Assembly (NCBI GenBank): GCA_034509755.1
Contig: CM067541.1
Coordinates: forward strand, 18,464,001 to 18,528,000
Origin: Anisodus tanguticus
Lineage: Eukaryota; Streptophyta; Magnoliopsida; Solanales; Solanaceae
Direction: 5' to 3'
DNA: 64,000 nucleotides
The first letter of the stretch is position 1, and every line of letters begins with the position of its first letter. Under the pieces are notes generated by a model. It was given only the letters and a program-made list of their open reading frames with translations. It did not search any database and was not told the origin of the DNA. Of the stretch, positions 12,282 through 24,285 are shown piece after piece. Both the position numbers and the translations under genes were made by a program.

Positions 12282-12765
12282 TGTTGGAAATTGCCTTTGG
12301 CGGGGAGATGCGTCCACCCATCTTTGATGAATTAAACACTAGTGTTCCGCATGTTGGAGACCTTGTCTCTTTACACATGCATGATCTACGAAGTGAGTAG
12401 ATGACCGTAGGGCCAAGTATCATCAAATTTCGTTGAGAAATGAAAGAGATATTGGTCCACAAAGTAAGGTGTTTAAGGCATGGAAATGTGGTATGGGACA
12501 AATCTACCACATCGGTGGGAATATGAAGAATTGCTCTCTATATATATCTCAAATTGGTAAAGGGTTTGGGACCCCAAGGGGTATCCCATGTGTTTAGAGG
12601 AGGGAAACCTAGATGTGCATGGGTTCATGGCTAAGCCCACACGCGCGCCGCCGCCGCCCGCCCGTCCGGTCCGATCTCAGTCTCGGGCTCGGGTTTCGGG
12701 TTTCGGGTCACGGGTCACGGATCGTGGGCTGTGGGTTGTTTCTGATATTATCTTTTTGGTTCTTT
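12282..12765 (+). repeat. Truncated first LTR of a degenerate copia element
   Basis: Begins TGTTGGAAATT and matches 14837-15285 closely, including GCGCGCCGCCGCCGCCCG and the phrase GATATTATCTTTTTGG at the end. After that the copies diverge completely. The second copy continues for another kilobase of LTR-like sequence, so this one appears to have lost its 3' two-thirds. No initiator-tRNA primer site follows it. Confidence 0.75.
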
Positions 12766-14827
12766 GAAGATAGCTTTCCTTGAAAAAGGAAAAATGAGTA
12801 ATTGCTCAAGGTTAACAAGAACCCGCGAGGGCCTGACTGTTCGGAACTAGACATTCCGTATCTACAGGACTCGAAAGTTGCTGGCTATCCAGAACTTAAT
12901 ATTCCAGATCTGCAGAACTCAGGGATTCTAGATGTTGAACCGAGACGGAGCAAAGAAGGTGACAGAGACTTGTTCCAGTCCTTCTAGCTTGTATGGTTGA
13001 GAACGAATCATGGACAATTGACAAAGAATTGTCATCTCCAAAAGCACTGTTTTGGAAAGAAGCTACAAAGAAAGAAATAGATTCTATCATATAGAACCAT
13101 ACTTGTGAAATGGTTGATCTTCCTCCGGGAAAAGAACCTTTGGGTTGTAAAATGTGCTCCCCTGTGAGTAGCTTAACATCCAGGGACATTGCAGTCTTGC
13201 GTGGCATGGATGTTGAACCAGCCTTCCCAACCGGAGAGTTGGAAGAAGAGGATCAGAGTTGGTTTGCGGAACTGTTGGGCTTCTTCCTGAACTTTCATTT
13301 TGGTCCTGAAAGTTTCAGATAAAACAGAAACAATGAATCTGACCACAGAAACATTGACTCTGAAGTTAGAAAGCCAACAGTTGGAAAACCAATAGTCTGA
13401 AAATAAAAGTCATATTGAAACAAAGTCTCGATATGAAAGATATGGGTATCACAGATGACATCTTAGGAATTGGATTTCTAAGACATCTAACGGACTGATC
13501 GATAGTTGACAGTCTCGTTGAAGCCACCAATGGATATGAATCATAGAACTGATTGGAATCATGGTGCACCCATAGACAAGGAGCGATATGCTCAGGTCAC
13601 GTGTAGTTCAATGTATTGTACACACTACAACCGACCTGGTATCGGCCTACAAAGCAGATCAGTTAAACTAAGGTTCACTGATGATTTCAATACATGATCA
13701 ATAGAAAGGCGATAAGTCGGATATGACGATATCTGAATTATTTGCTCATCTACGGATTATAGTATTCTGGATGTCCAACGGTTCTGGGAGAACACAGAGA
13801 TGCAAACTGGACATCAGATTTGAAGAACACCAAAGCCACAAGTAAATGTGTATGGTGGGTCTTGGAAAATCCTCTAAGCAAACTTGCATCGGCTGATTCA
13901 TGATGGAATCAGAGTTTATCACTTTATACAAAGCATGAAAGAAGTTGAGTAACTTCATGACTCCATAGAGGACGTTCCTTATTAGGAGAAACCCGTGCCT
14001 TCATCAGTTCTACACTGTGGCTAGCCGGTCGGCTTCAGGAAGGACGCGGATGACGGCGTCTGGACATATCTGTCAGGAGACATAAGACCGTATGGCAGTT
14101 GATCATCACGGGTGTCACATCCTTGTTTACTAACTAAGGGACTACCCGGAGATCAAATGTTCTACCTGTCTAGTGGAATGGGCTTAAAACCCAAACAATA
14201 CGAACCTTTGCGGTGGAAACCCAACCATACTGATTGGAGATCCCAAGAATTTGGTTCAATGGGAAAACTAAGCGGCAAAAGGTTCAGTTGAGCGCTTCGG
14301 TGGAAGCAAGAGCACCTCGGATGATGACTTCTGTAGAGAAACATGAATCCAAAGTTGTTCCCGCGATAGACATTAAAGTGCTACATGCATGGTGGGTAAA
14401 GGTTAAGCTTCCAAACCTTTAAAAGATCCTCAAACGGTTGAGGTTAAGGTTGGAGAAACTTTTAATGATTCCTAACACTTGAGAAGTGGGGTATAGCAGG
14501 ATACATTGTAGGATATCACCTATTTAAGTGCGAGGATGGCCGCCTCAAATGAACGCACTTAAAAATCCAAGTGTATCCATAGCCACAACGGACAGAAACG
14601 TAAGAAGGAAAATGAATAAGAAGAGTTATTATGTTGGTATCATTGTCTTGGCTTACACTAAACACTGACGGTTCAAGACATCACGTTCACCGCGCAGTAA
14701 GTAAGTCCGATGGTATTCAACTAGGGAAGGTTCAAAGCGAAAGCTACCTTTCCTGATGCAATATCTTTTCGCTGAAAGATTGCTGAAATGTAGGCACCTA
14801 GTGTGTGCGCCACAATCTCTCTTTCAT
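12766..14827 (+). pseudogene. Degenerate Ty1/copia internal region (reverse transcriptase and RNase H scraps)
   Basis: 13048-13150 reads as the start of a copia reverse transcriptase: ALFWKEATKKEIDSI, a stop, then NHT and EMVDLPPGKEPLGCK. 13780-13950 resembles copia RNase H, with DANWTSDLKNTKATSK and an interrupted A-D-S ... E-S segment. 14165-14205 ends with the SSGMGLKP-type tail common to copia polyproteins. Frames break repeatedly and no gag or integrase can be recognised. The region is ~2 kb where an intact copia internal domain is ~4 kb or more. Confidence 0.7.
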
Positions 14828-14834
14828 AGAGGGG
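14828..14834 (+). other. Polypurine tract of degenerate copia
   Basis: AGAGGGG followed by AT, then the TGTTGG that opens the second LTR. Confidence 0.65.
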
Positions 14835-15307
14835 ATTGTTGGAAATTTTCCTTTAGCGGGGAGATGTGTCCACCAATCTTTGATGAATTAAACACTAGTG
14901 TTCCGCATGTTGGAGACCTTGTCTCTTTACACATGCATGATCTACGAAGTGAGTAGATGACCGTAGGGCCAAGTATCGTCAAATTTCATTGAGAAATGAA
15001 AGAGATATTGGTCCACGAAGTAAGGTGTTTAAGGAATGGAAATGTGGTGTGGGACAAATCTACCACATCGGTGGGAATAGGAAGAATTGTTCTCTATATA
15101 TGTCTCAAATTGGTAAAGGGTTTGGGACCCCAAGGGGTATCCCAAGTGTTTAAAGGAGGGAAGACCTAGATGTGCATGGGTTCATGGCTAAGCCCACACG
15201 CGCGCCGCCGCCGCCCGCCCGGTCCGATCTCGGGCTCGGGTTTCGGGTCACGGGTCACGAGTCGTGGGCTGATATTATCTTTTTGGACCAGAGAACTCTG
15301 CCAAATG

Positions 15308-15455
15308 TACAGTTTGATCCCTGAAGTTTTATATGTATAGTTTGGACCTGAATTCTTTCATATGTATAGTTTGGTCCCTGAAGTTTTAATATTTACAGTT
15401 TGGTCCCCATAGTTTCTTTCCTATTTACAGTTTGGTCCCCAGAGTTTCTGAAAAG
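15308..15455 (+). repeat. Five-unit ~30 bp tandem repeat in LTR
   Basis: Diverged units of TACAGTTTGGTCCCTGAAGT with A/T-rich spacers, upstream of the TATA-like box. Positioned like enhancer repeats in copia U3 regions (inference). Confidence 0.75.
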
Positions 15456-16118
15456 TTGGTTCTGCCTCCGTTGGAACTGTTTTTTGAGGCATTAATCAGT
15501 CATTACTTGGCCGATTAACTCCTCCATTAACAGCCCATTACTTGGGCGGTTAGGCGCCTCTTCCTATGGCCATTAACAGCCATTACTTGGTTGTTTTAAT
15601 GCCCTCTCTTGATGGTCATTACAGCCTTGTTTGTGGCTGTTGGGCAACCCCTCCTCCATGTTATATATTGAGCCTCCTTTGGCTCAATTCAGTGATAGAA
15701 ATATAGACGAAAATGACACAAAAAATCAGCAAAACAGTGGCTGAAAATTCAGCAAAACAGTGGTCGAAATTCAAAGAAAAACGTTGCTGAAAAACAATGA
15801 CCAAACCCTCACGTATACACAAGATATACACTACAGAGACACACTATATACACAGAGATAAAAGAGAAGAGTAAAGAGAAACTCTTCCTTCCTATTCCAT
15901 ATCTTCAGCAAGTCGAGTCATATTTGTTTTCTTCGCCAGGCTCAACCTATTGGCTTTGTAGCGTTGAGATTAAAGTGTTGTTTTATCTTGGGAGACTATT
16001 GTCCGCTAACGTAAAAGCATATATACGGGGCAATCTTGTCTTAAGGACGAGAGGGCAATCCCTCGACTCAACACACAACGTTGTAACCATCCGATTTAGT
16101 TGTTTCTTGATTTCGGGA

Positions 16119-16257
16119 TATCAAGATTCAAGACACAACAAGCTTGCAAAGAGTTCTCAACATTGGCCTTGCAAGGTTATCAAGATTCAAGACACAACAA
16201 GCTTGTGAGTTCTCAACATTGGCGGTTATCAAGATTCAAGACACAACAAGCTTGCGG
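16119..16257 (+). repeat. Three-copy tandem repeat near LTR end
   Basis: ATCAAGATTCAAGACACAAC plus AAGCTTG appears three times (starting about 16119, 16178 and 16227), separated by variants of GAGTTCTCAACATTGGC. Confidence 0.9.
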
Positions 16258-16274
16258 CAATTTTGAAGATTGAC

Positions 16275-16810
16275 CATTTATCTATCCTTTCGAACAATTG
16301 TAATAGTTACTTACTTCCCATACTGCTTTATAAAGTACAATAGAGTACCAACAATGTTTAAATATTTAAATTTCTTAATGATTATATACCAAGTATATAT
16401 TAGTGTAATAATTTTTAAACGGAATCTCTTTCCTCTTTTACGTCCCCATGTTGTATAACACAAATATATTATATAGGCACATATATCCTTTTTTAAGATT
16501 TTCATAATAATCGTATATTTCTAGTATAAATGTTTAATATCGTAAATATAACATGAATATACCATTAATTTTATCAATATTTTTTGTATTAATTCATCAT
16601 AGTCAAACAGATTCTCAAAAATAGGACTTATATTGTATTATACCATTAAAATAAAATAAGAACTTGCTTTTTATGGTGTTCTATCATAAGCATTTGTGGA
16701 AGAAAGGGAAAGAGAAAAAAGTTTCTAGCATTTAATCCCTAATTTAGTTTATGAAAAGAGAGAAAACCACTTCTAGCATTTATTTCCTTATTTAGTGGGA
16801 GAAAGAGTAA
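16275..16810. other. AT-rich intergenic DNA
   Basis: No gene or named repeat is recognised. The phrases TTTCTAGCATTTAATCCC and TTCTAGCATTTATTTCC form a loose local duplication at 16720-16790. Confidence 0.5.
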
Positions 16811-17800
16811 ATTGATCCCTCATTTGAGACATTATTCAATATCTTTCCCCTAAGTTTTGTTCGGTGCATCACTTGATAGTTGATACGTGGCGCCTACTAA
16901 ATCAATGAACCAGATTTCTTCAAATTCTCAAGTCCACACAATAATTAATAGTAGCCTTAGGTCTCCTCCCCTCCTGCGCATTTCAATAACTAATGCCGTA
17001 GTTTTTAAAATAACCACAAGCTTTTCATTTTAAACAGTGGAGACGACCCATTCGATGTATTCGCAGGAAAAAAAATGAATTTGTTTTCATCTCCAGGCAT
17101 GTTATCTTTGATGAATTCTCATTTCCATTTGCTGGGTTGGGGTTTGACAAAAAAAGACTGGGGCTTCGTTTAGCCGCCCTATGGTGCCGATAGATTCACT
17201 ACTTCAGCTTCTAGCTCGCTTAGCTTAGTGTAGATTGCTTGCAAGACTTTCGATATGGCTCGGCCGCAATCCATATCTCTTCCCCTGCTTTGTCTGTGTC
17301 TTAAAATCTTGAGAATAATTTCATCTGCAATATACAACACAAGAAAGACCTGTAAAATTGTTGAGAAATTACAACAAAATACAACAATTCATGATTTAGA
17401 ACTTTTACATTTTGTAACCATTTCGTAGCTTCTGAAATATTACACAGCTACTGTTTGAAGGTTGATTTTTTTTTTTATTCTAAAAAAAATTGCTTATAGA
17501 ATATTATAAAAAAGTATTTGTATATTTGCAGGGATCCAAGAGATCCACAAATTTACACAAAATGGTGGCGAAAGTTAATGGAAAATTTACTTTAATTTGT
17601 CACTGTTTTGTTATTGAACTGTCTGGCGCTATTCATTGTAATGCAGAGGACGGACAGGAGAAATAAGGGACGTAGTGTAGAGTGTAGACTTGAGAATTTG
17701 AAGGAATCTGGTTCATTAATTTAATAAACTCCACGTGTCAACTATCAAGTGATGCACCAGACAAAACTTGATGGAAAGGTACTGGAGGGGACCCCAAACC
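16811..17800. mobile_element. Non-autonomous Mutator-like (MULE) element with ~150 bp inverted repeats
   Basis: 16811-16975 and 17646-17800 are inverted copies. Shared words include AAGTTTTGT, GGTGCATCACTTGATAGTTG, ACGTGG, AATGAACCAGATT and TTCAAATTCTCAAGTC. Long terminal inverted repeats on a ~1 kb element without transposase fit a MULE, possibly a Pack-MULE. The outermost ends are diverged and I could not identify a 9 bp target duplication, so limits are approximate. Confidence 0.75.
17083..17148 (+). pseudogene. Copia integrase C-terminal fragment inside the MULE
   Basis: One frame reads VFISRHVIFDEFSFPFAGLG, the signature that ends copia integrase domains ([KV]YISRHVxFDE...FPF). Only ~22 codons are present, with non-coding sequence on both sides. 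It lies between the inverted repeats, so it was probably captured by the transposon or present at an earlier insertion. Confidence 0.65.
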
Positions 17801-17864
17801 CATTATTCACATCTAATTGGCCAGATTCGTTATATGATATGTTATTTTTGAAATATTTTAAAAG

Positions 17865-18559
17865 TTATAATATTAATGCAATAAACTTTTGTAAACTGTG
17901 TTGCAACGTAAAATTCTCAAAATAGAATCCATCCAAAAACTGATAAAAACGTTGACTTAGACCCCATGCCGACACTACGGAACTGCTGGGCCCGTCAAAA
18001 ATGGGCCTGATGGCTACCTGGTTGTGCCGCTGGATGGGCTCCCAGTATGCTGGGCCGCGGCTGTTGCTACTGTTGATGTTGGGCCGCGGCTGCTGGGGAG
18101 GCCCAGTTGTCAAAAATCTGCCATGGCAGTGGGCCGACCCACTGTGTTGGGTGCTGGGCCCGCTGCTGGCTGGCCCCGACCCCCTCGGTTTTTTTCCTTT
18201 GCTTCCCCGGCCAACGCCACGGCCTCTGCCTCTGCAGCCACCGCGGTTGTTCTGCAACGGGTGGTGGTCAGAGTGTGGTGGCTGACCGGCGGGTGCGGTG
18301 GTGTTGCGACAGCGTCGACTACCCATGCCTTGGGGTTGTGTTCATCCTGTTTTGCTTGTCTCGTCTCCTCTAATAACAATTGGGACAGTGCTTTGTTGAA
18401 ACTCGGTAGAGAATCGGATTGTTGGATCATCGTCGTAAGGGTGTCGTATTCACATTTCCGTAAATCATTAATCAATTGCAAAACCATCTTTATGTCTGAA
18501 ATCGGGTTGCCCACATTAGATAATTGGTCAACAATCAATTCAAAATATAGTGTATACAA
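17865..18559 (-). pseudogene. Copia-type gag relic (UBN2-like domain plus Gly/Arg-rich tail)
   Basis: From 18559 downward: YFELIVDQLSNVGNPISD, VLQLINDLRKCEYDTLTTMI and LPSFNKALSQLLLEETR, the retrotransposon gag pattern found in plant copia elements. A Gly/Arg-rich run (NNRGGCRGRGRGVGRG) follows but sits in another frame, so a frameshift near 18240-18330 separates the two parts. No protease, integrase, polymerase or LTR adjoins it. The GC-rich segment 18000-18320 stands out from AT-rich surroundings. It is probably a fragment, not a domesticated gene. Confidence 0.75.
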
Positions 18560-19555
18560 TTATAGTTCTAATAGAATAAGAATCTCCACTTTATATAATT
18601 ACACTATAATATTAATTACAAAATAAATGATGAATTGTTGAAAAAGACAGTTATTTATTAATAATAATAGAGCCTCGTCATATTCCACGTATCCTTCAAA
18701 ACACACAAATATCTCAGTCCTGGGCCCTGACCTTGATTTTCCTCTCTTTTTTTTCTTTGTTCTTTGTTAGATTAGGAATCTTGGTCTGATTAGCTGACCA
18801 ATCTGCATACGTTCTGAGCTTCACATACTGACGAAAAAAAACACTTGGCAGATTAGCAATGCTACTAAACCATAAATTATTATTTTTTGCCAATAGAGAT
18901 GAAGAAAAAAATACTACTGGACTAATTCCACTCAGTGTTGCAACAAACATGTTTTTTTATACAAGTTTTTATCATTTAATTAATATATATTCCCACTTAA
19001 ATTTGTCTTTTAAGTTAAAAAAGGCCACTGATATTTATGTTCTCTCGTTTTGAGGTACAAATCTTACAGAGAGTCAAACCGCCCAACCACAAATTTCTAT
19101 AGTGATGCCATTTTCTTCTTTCTTTCCCACTGAAAACATGACACCAAAAAGTCAAACACCAATCAGGGAGCAAAGTCCAATAACACCACACAAGAGCCTC
19201 GTGGCACCAAAATATCTCTGTGACCCGTCGGTGAATAAGTTTTGTTTTTTAGTGATAAAAAAAATCCTATGTGGGGTAAATTTTGTTTCCATAATTGTTA
19301 GAAGATTCAAACTTATAACATTAATTAACATCCGTATTAGTATTATAATATATAATATCTCTAAAGTATCACTAATGAAACTGCTTTTGTGAAAGCCCAC
19401 ATCAAGAGTGGAAGAAACACATCACTATTTATTTACTCCTTTATTAGTCACTTTCCTTCCAGTCACTTGCCAGTCTTTCCATAAATCCTTTTGCTTTTAC
19501 TTCCAAACAAACATTAGTTCACTGAAGAAGGAAAACTTCAAATTAAAAGAAGAAC
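18560..19555. other. Intergenic DNA including the probable promoter of the 84-aa protein gene
   Basis: AT-rich, with no coding similarity recognised. 19440-19555 is pyrimidine-rich leader-like sequence before the ATG, and TATAATATATAATATC lies about 200 bp upstream of that ATG. Promoter placement is inference. Confidence 0.4.
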
Positions 19556-21172
19556 ATGGGAGGAAAAAGTGGAGAATCAAATTCAAGGAGAGATAAGGAT
19601 GATTTGTTGCAAAAAATGGTGTCTCCTGTTAGACGTGTTTGGGTTGCTGTTTCTGGTCGTGCCAAGCCTCGTAAGAATGGTAAAAACTTACTCGCACTCG
19701 ATCTTTCTTACTCTTCACTTGATGCTGAAAATCTTTATAATGAACATGTGGGAAGCTACATATGAAGTTATGAACTAGTTTTTTAACTTCTTCCTCCCCA
19801 TGTTTTTTCTTCTTGGTTTTGCACTAGCGTCAAAGCAGAGTATATATGCGACCTTTTGTAAGGTTGTTAACTTCCATAGTTCAAGCTTTTCTTTATCAGA
19901 TCTTTAACTGTCCCGGTATGCTAACGATATGAATTTGAAAAAAACAACTAAAACAAATGAACAAACAAGAAACTTAAGTTTTAAATGGTCAGAAATTGTT
20001 TAAATGGAAAAAATTGTGTATCAGGCAGATTGAATTTTCTTGAGTAAACCCTTTTTTGGTTTCTCATTTCTTCAATAACGGGAAGGGGGAAGGGAAGACA
20101 ATGTCATTATAGATAATCGGTAACTGTTACTTCCCACCAAGACAAATAGAGAGAAATCACTTAATATTTTTGCTTCACTTGGATATGAACCTTAGAATTC
20201 ATGGTTCTTAACCCACCTTATTGATCATTACTCCGCACTCTTCGGTGCAATATTACTTTAAATCTTTTAATAACGTAGTTAGACAAACCTTTATTTTTTC
20301 CTTGAAAATAATAATATTGATAGTATACCAGCTTAGTCACTAGTGAGCTTTCGCACTTGACAAAATTAAAAATGGCAAGACATTTTTTAGGATTCCATTA
20401 GTGGTTTCTTGCGTCCATTTTGTTTCATTCGGAGTCACTTCCTTGAGTGATTTTTAATTAAATGTTTAAGCCGGTATGAGAAGCCAACTTGTTAATGACA
20501 TAAGTTGCTACCAATCAATTCATGATGGCTTTGTTTTCTGAGCAATCATTAATCTATTTTACTATTGCCACCCATTAATGCATTCATATTCCCAGTCCAT
20601 TCAACTACTGGAAAATTGACATAGCACCATCACTTTCTACCAAGAGTCCATATATATAACTCGCTCTGTCAAAATTGAAGTTTCATACTTTCATTTTTAG
20701 TTTGTAATGTCATACTTCCTTATTTACAAACAATTTAACTTTAAGGGATTATTTATAGCCACACAAATATCTACGGTCGATTTCAGATTATAAATTCCGA
20801 AAGTCCTTTTCTCTTTATTAAACACCGCGCCCAGCCAAACACCCCGCATAAATTGGGACAGATGATTATGAGTTATCACTACGCTAGGATAAAAGAGAAA
20901 CTTTTAACTTTATAAATCTCGTACCACTTAAAACACAAAGAAATTGGATAGTCAATGAGATGAGTAAAAACATAGAGACACTAGCTTTATGGATCACTTA
21001 CATGTTTGTATATTGGGTTTTGTTTCTTTCAGGTGCTGGACTATTGAACCTTCAAGGTGATATACAGTCGTGTGGATATGAGGATGTACAGGTGATGTGG
21101 GAAATGCTTGCAGGAACGGAGTCAGAGTTGACATCTCGGCACATTAAGCATAAGACACCGACCGTTGTTTAG
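19556..21172 (+). CDS. Two-exon gene for an 84-residue conserved plant protein of unknown function
   Basis: Exon 1 is 19556-19670 and ends CCAAGCCTC before a strong donor GTAAGA. Exon 2 is 21033-21172, after TTTCTTTCAG. The phases agree (the split codon CGT gives Arg-39) and the join yields 84 residues and a TAG stop. The N-terminus is basic with MVSPVRRVWVAVSGRAKP (residues 21-38). The C-terminal half has GLLNLQGDIQSCGYEDVQV followed by MWEML (about 41-64). I recall this N-terminal VSPxRR...WVAV plus C-terminal CGYEDVxVMWEML layout in small uncharacterised plant proteins. No signal peptide, membrane segment or enzyme motif is seen. Read without splicing, exon 1 runs into the intron as a misleading 69-codon frame. 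The 1362 bp intron holds a MITE-like insertion. Confidence 0.82.
20659..20862. mobile_element. Stowaway-like MITE relic in the intron
   Basis: Starts near TCGCTCTGTCAAAATTGAAG and ends near AAATTGGGACAGAT. The interior (AACAATTTAACTTTAAGG, TTTATAGCCACACAAAT, AAACACCGCGCCCAGCC) parallels the MITE at 24044-24285. The ends are eroded, so limits are approximate. Confidence 0.7.
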
Positions 21173-22171
21173 GAACTTTGTACGGTTCAACCATAGCGCT
21201 AAATCATCCTCCTCTCCAGAACACACCATTAAGATGATATGCGGCACTGCATCAATAAGAGTATCTGAAGAGTGAAGAGATGTATGCCCCTGGGTAGATA
21301 TTTTCCAAATATGGTACAAAGTCTATGCTGTGTTCCAAATCAGCATATGAAGTATGTTTATCAATATCGGGACTGTCATGACAACAGTATCAGTTGTAAA
21401 TATACCATCGTCCTGATGATGTACGAAAAACAGTCACTAAATAAAGAAATAGAAAGAGCTCAATTTTCCTACTTTCTTTGCTTAAGTCTGAAATACAGAA
21501 ACAAAAAAAAATACTATGAGGATGTAACTCATACCCGTTGTGGTGGCCATATAGACGCAACTCTAATAAATTGGAGGCAGTAATTTTTAATATGAAGCGC
21601 TAGACATTGAGTATGGCTAGCCCCTTTACTGATGTGGCCAGCATAGGTGCAAAAATGGCGTGTAACCTATAATTTAACACAATCCTGTTATGTAAACAAA
21701 AGAAAAGAAAAACTGTTAAGAGCTCAACTTCCTAATCTTTGTGAGCTCGGTGAATAGAGAAATCAGCCATCTATGACTATTAAAGTTCAGAAGAGGCTAC
21801 ACTCCCGTATAAGGGGATCTTAGAGGAGCATGTATTTCTCACCCATTGGAAATCAAACTCAAGTCAAGGGGATGATTTCTATATTATAGTTATAATACTA
21901 TATTATAGTTATAATAATAGTAATGGTTTCAAAGTAGATAAATGATATCAAAAATAGATAGGTTTAAACTACTCTATCGACGAATAAAGAATTGATAGTG
22001 GTCCAATAAAATAAAAGCTAATAGATAAAAATGCCAAAACCTGCGTCACTTGTGGTAGTCATGACACAATGCTGATAAACTGAATGTTGTCATGTCCAAT
22101 GTTCAAACCACAGAAAAGAATATAAGAGAAGAAATTCCATTTCATCTCCCACACGCCCCTTTGTAAAGAGG

Positions 22172-22328
22172 ATGCAAAACAAAAGGTCGATTCGGATTCT
22201 GTAGCATGCATTTGTCCAAAAGCTTTAGCATCCACCAGAGAGCTGGAGGTCAATGCAAAACAAAAGGTCTATTAAGCTTCATTGCCATGCATTCGTCCAA
22301 GAACTTTAGTATCCACCAGAGGGCTGAA
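22172..22328. repeat. Two-copy ~81 bp tandem duplication
   Basis: ATGCAAAACAAAAGGTC ... GCATGCATT(T)GTCCAA ... ATCCACCAGAG(A/G)GCTG occurs at 22172 and again at 22253, moderately diverged. Confidence 0.8.
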
Positions 22329-22589
22329 GTTACGAAAACTTAAAAGCTCCAAATACTCTCTTTTCCAAATCCATACAGAATGCTGTAGAGATGCTACAGA
22401 AAAAAACATGTGGGGCTTTAGTTGCTTCTACAGGATAATGAAGCTCAAGGTTAGCAATTAATACTGATACAATATTCAGCTATTAAAAATTCTAGTAAAG
22501 CTCCATTAATTAGTAATTTGGTTGCAGCGTAATACCACGGAAAGTGTTAATGTAGTATGCATTCTTTCATGTGCATTTCTAAAATGTTA

Positions 22590-22805
22590 CTCCCCATCCC
22601 AATATATGTGTCATTGTTTGATTGACCACAGAAATTAAGAAAGTAAGTACCTCTAAAACACACCTTAGATATTTTTGTGGCTATAAATCATCATTAAGGG
22701 TAAAATGAGCATTTTAAAGTTAAATTATTTCTAATTATAGAAATGTGACATATTTTTAGACAAACTAAAAAGGAAAGTATACCACATAAATTGGAACAGA
22801 GGGAG
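22590..22805. mobile_element. Stowaway-like MITE
   Basis: Flanked by TA (22588-22589 and 22806-22807). Ends CTCCCCATCCCAAT and AATTGGAACAGAGGGAG are imperfect inverted repeats. Length 216 bp. Internal words TTTTTGTGGCTATAAATCAT and AAAGTTAAATTATTTCTAA are shared with the other copies. TA duplication and size fit Tc1/mariner-type MITEs common in Solanaceae. Confidence 0.85.
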
Positions 22806-24043
22806 TAGATATTTTAAAGAACAAAATATTTCAGTAATATTATCTAATGATTCAGTCACTTAAGAAAACCTAGCAATGAGGAAGAAAGCAGTACGCAATC
22901 AAGGGCTCTCGGAGTTTGACCAAAATTATCTAAGCATTCAATCACTTAAGATCTCACAACTACAACTAGGGAAAATTGTAAATAGGACCAAGTGGATAAG
23001 TTGTGGCCAATAGAGAAGACCTGAAAGTATTGAAACAAATCAAATAAACCTAGATTGAACATTAGGCAATTACGGTCCCTTTAGGAGCAACAAATTTGTA
23101 GTGCTTTCTACATGCTCCAGTGTTGATCACCAAAATGTAGATGCTAAAGCAGCATATAACTTGTCAAGGACAGATTGCTGCAGGGCTCTAATTTTTGTTT
23201 AGTTTCTCGGAACGTTTTTTTGGCATAAATTGAGTTTGGTTCAAGTCTTGGAAAACTGTTTTTCAAATTTTTTTTTTTTGGACTAGTCATTAACTAAAAG
23301 GGGGAAATAGGTTTGGGTTACATAAGACCAATGTATTCTAAAATCAGAATATGGCCAAGCTTAGGGTTCGGAAATGCTTTTCGGACCAAAACATTTCTTA
23401 AAAGTCCCGAAAACCAAAATTAATCAAAATTTAGCTGACTTATAAAACAAAGGCAATCACATCCAGTGAAATTCATGCAATACCCAGATCCAGACAGGCA
23501 AGAACGAGCAGATTCGGATGCACTCCAGGAGACCATTTAAATATCATTCTTACCCCCCTCCCTCCCCCTTCTCAATATCTTAGCTCCCACTAACCAAGTG
23601 TAGACACTGATAAAACATATTTTACGATTCAGCATTACTGTTCATGAACATTATAAGGGATCCACATAAGATTCAGAAATCACTGCATAACTCTAAAGAC
23701 GTCAACCATGCAATAAGCATCAAAGAGGGCTCTGTCCTGTCACAGTTGAAACGTGATACCAGTTTCAACTTTCAAGGCAATATGGTATTGTTTGCATATC
23801 TAAGTGCTCCTTGCAAGTAGTGATGCAGGAGAAGGGTACTTTACTTGCTACACTTTATCTCTAATTCTCTTCATCCGTTTTATAACCCAAGCCAAACTCA
23901 ACCAAAAAGTTTATTCCTTTTAATTCAAAGATGGTTGTGCTCCCTTATCTGTCAGAGGTAAATCGGACAAAGTGCTGATTAAATCTAATTAAAAACTGAA
24001 GGTTCAAGTACAATTGAACTGAAGATATTCAAGATACTAGCTA

Positions 24044-24285
24044 CTCCGGTCCCAATTTATGACTTTATGTGATACTCTTTCCTTTTTAGTCAGTCTCAAA
24101 AAGAATGTCATATTTCATATTTAGTAACAATTTAACTTTAAAATGACCATTTTACCGTTAATAAGATGATTTATAGCCACACAACTATTTATGGCTTATT
24201 TTAGACCACAAATTGCTAAAGTCTTTCATTCTTTCTTAAACTCTGTGCTCAGTTAAACACCATTACATAAATTGGACGGAGGGAG
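24044..24285. mobile_element. Stowaway-like MITE, inverted relative to the 22590 copy
   Basis: TA at 24042-24043 and 24286-24287. Ends CTCCGGTCCCAATTTATG and AAATTGGACGGAGGGAG. The interior contains TTTATAGCCACACAACTATT, the reverse-oriented counterpart of the 22590 copy. Confidence 0.88.

Larger units (their letters stand above)
14837..16274 (+). repeat. Second (3') LTR of degenerate copia
   Basis: Opens TGTTGGAAATT after a purine tract, and its first ~450 bp match 12282-12765. It continues with a tandem block (15308-15455), a TATA-like TTATATATTG at about 15660, and a second tandem block (16119-16257). The proposed end at TTGACCA (about 16274) is an estimate: the first LTR lacks this part and no clean target duplication was found. 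Confidence 0.6.

Noticed and set aside
17865..18626. GC-rich 200-codon plus-strand frame as a possible host gene
   Set aside because: The minus strand carries a recognisable copia gag pattern; the plus frame is its shadow.
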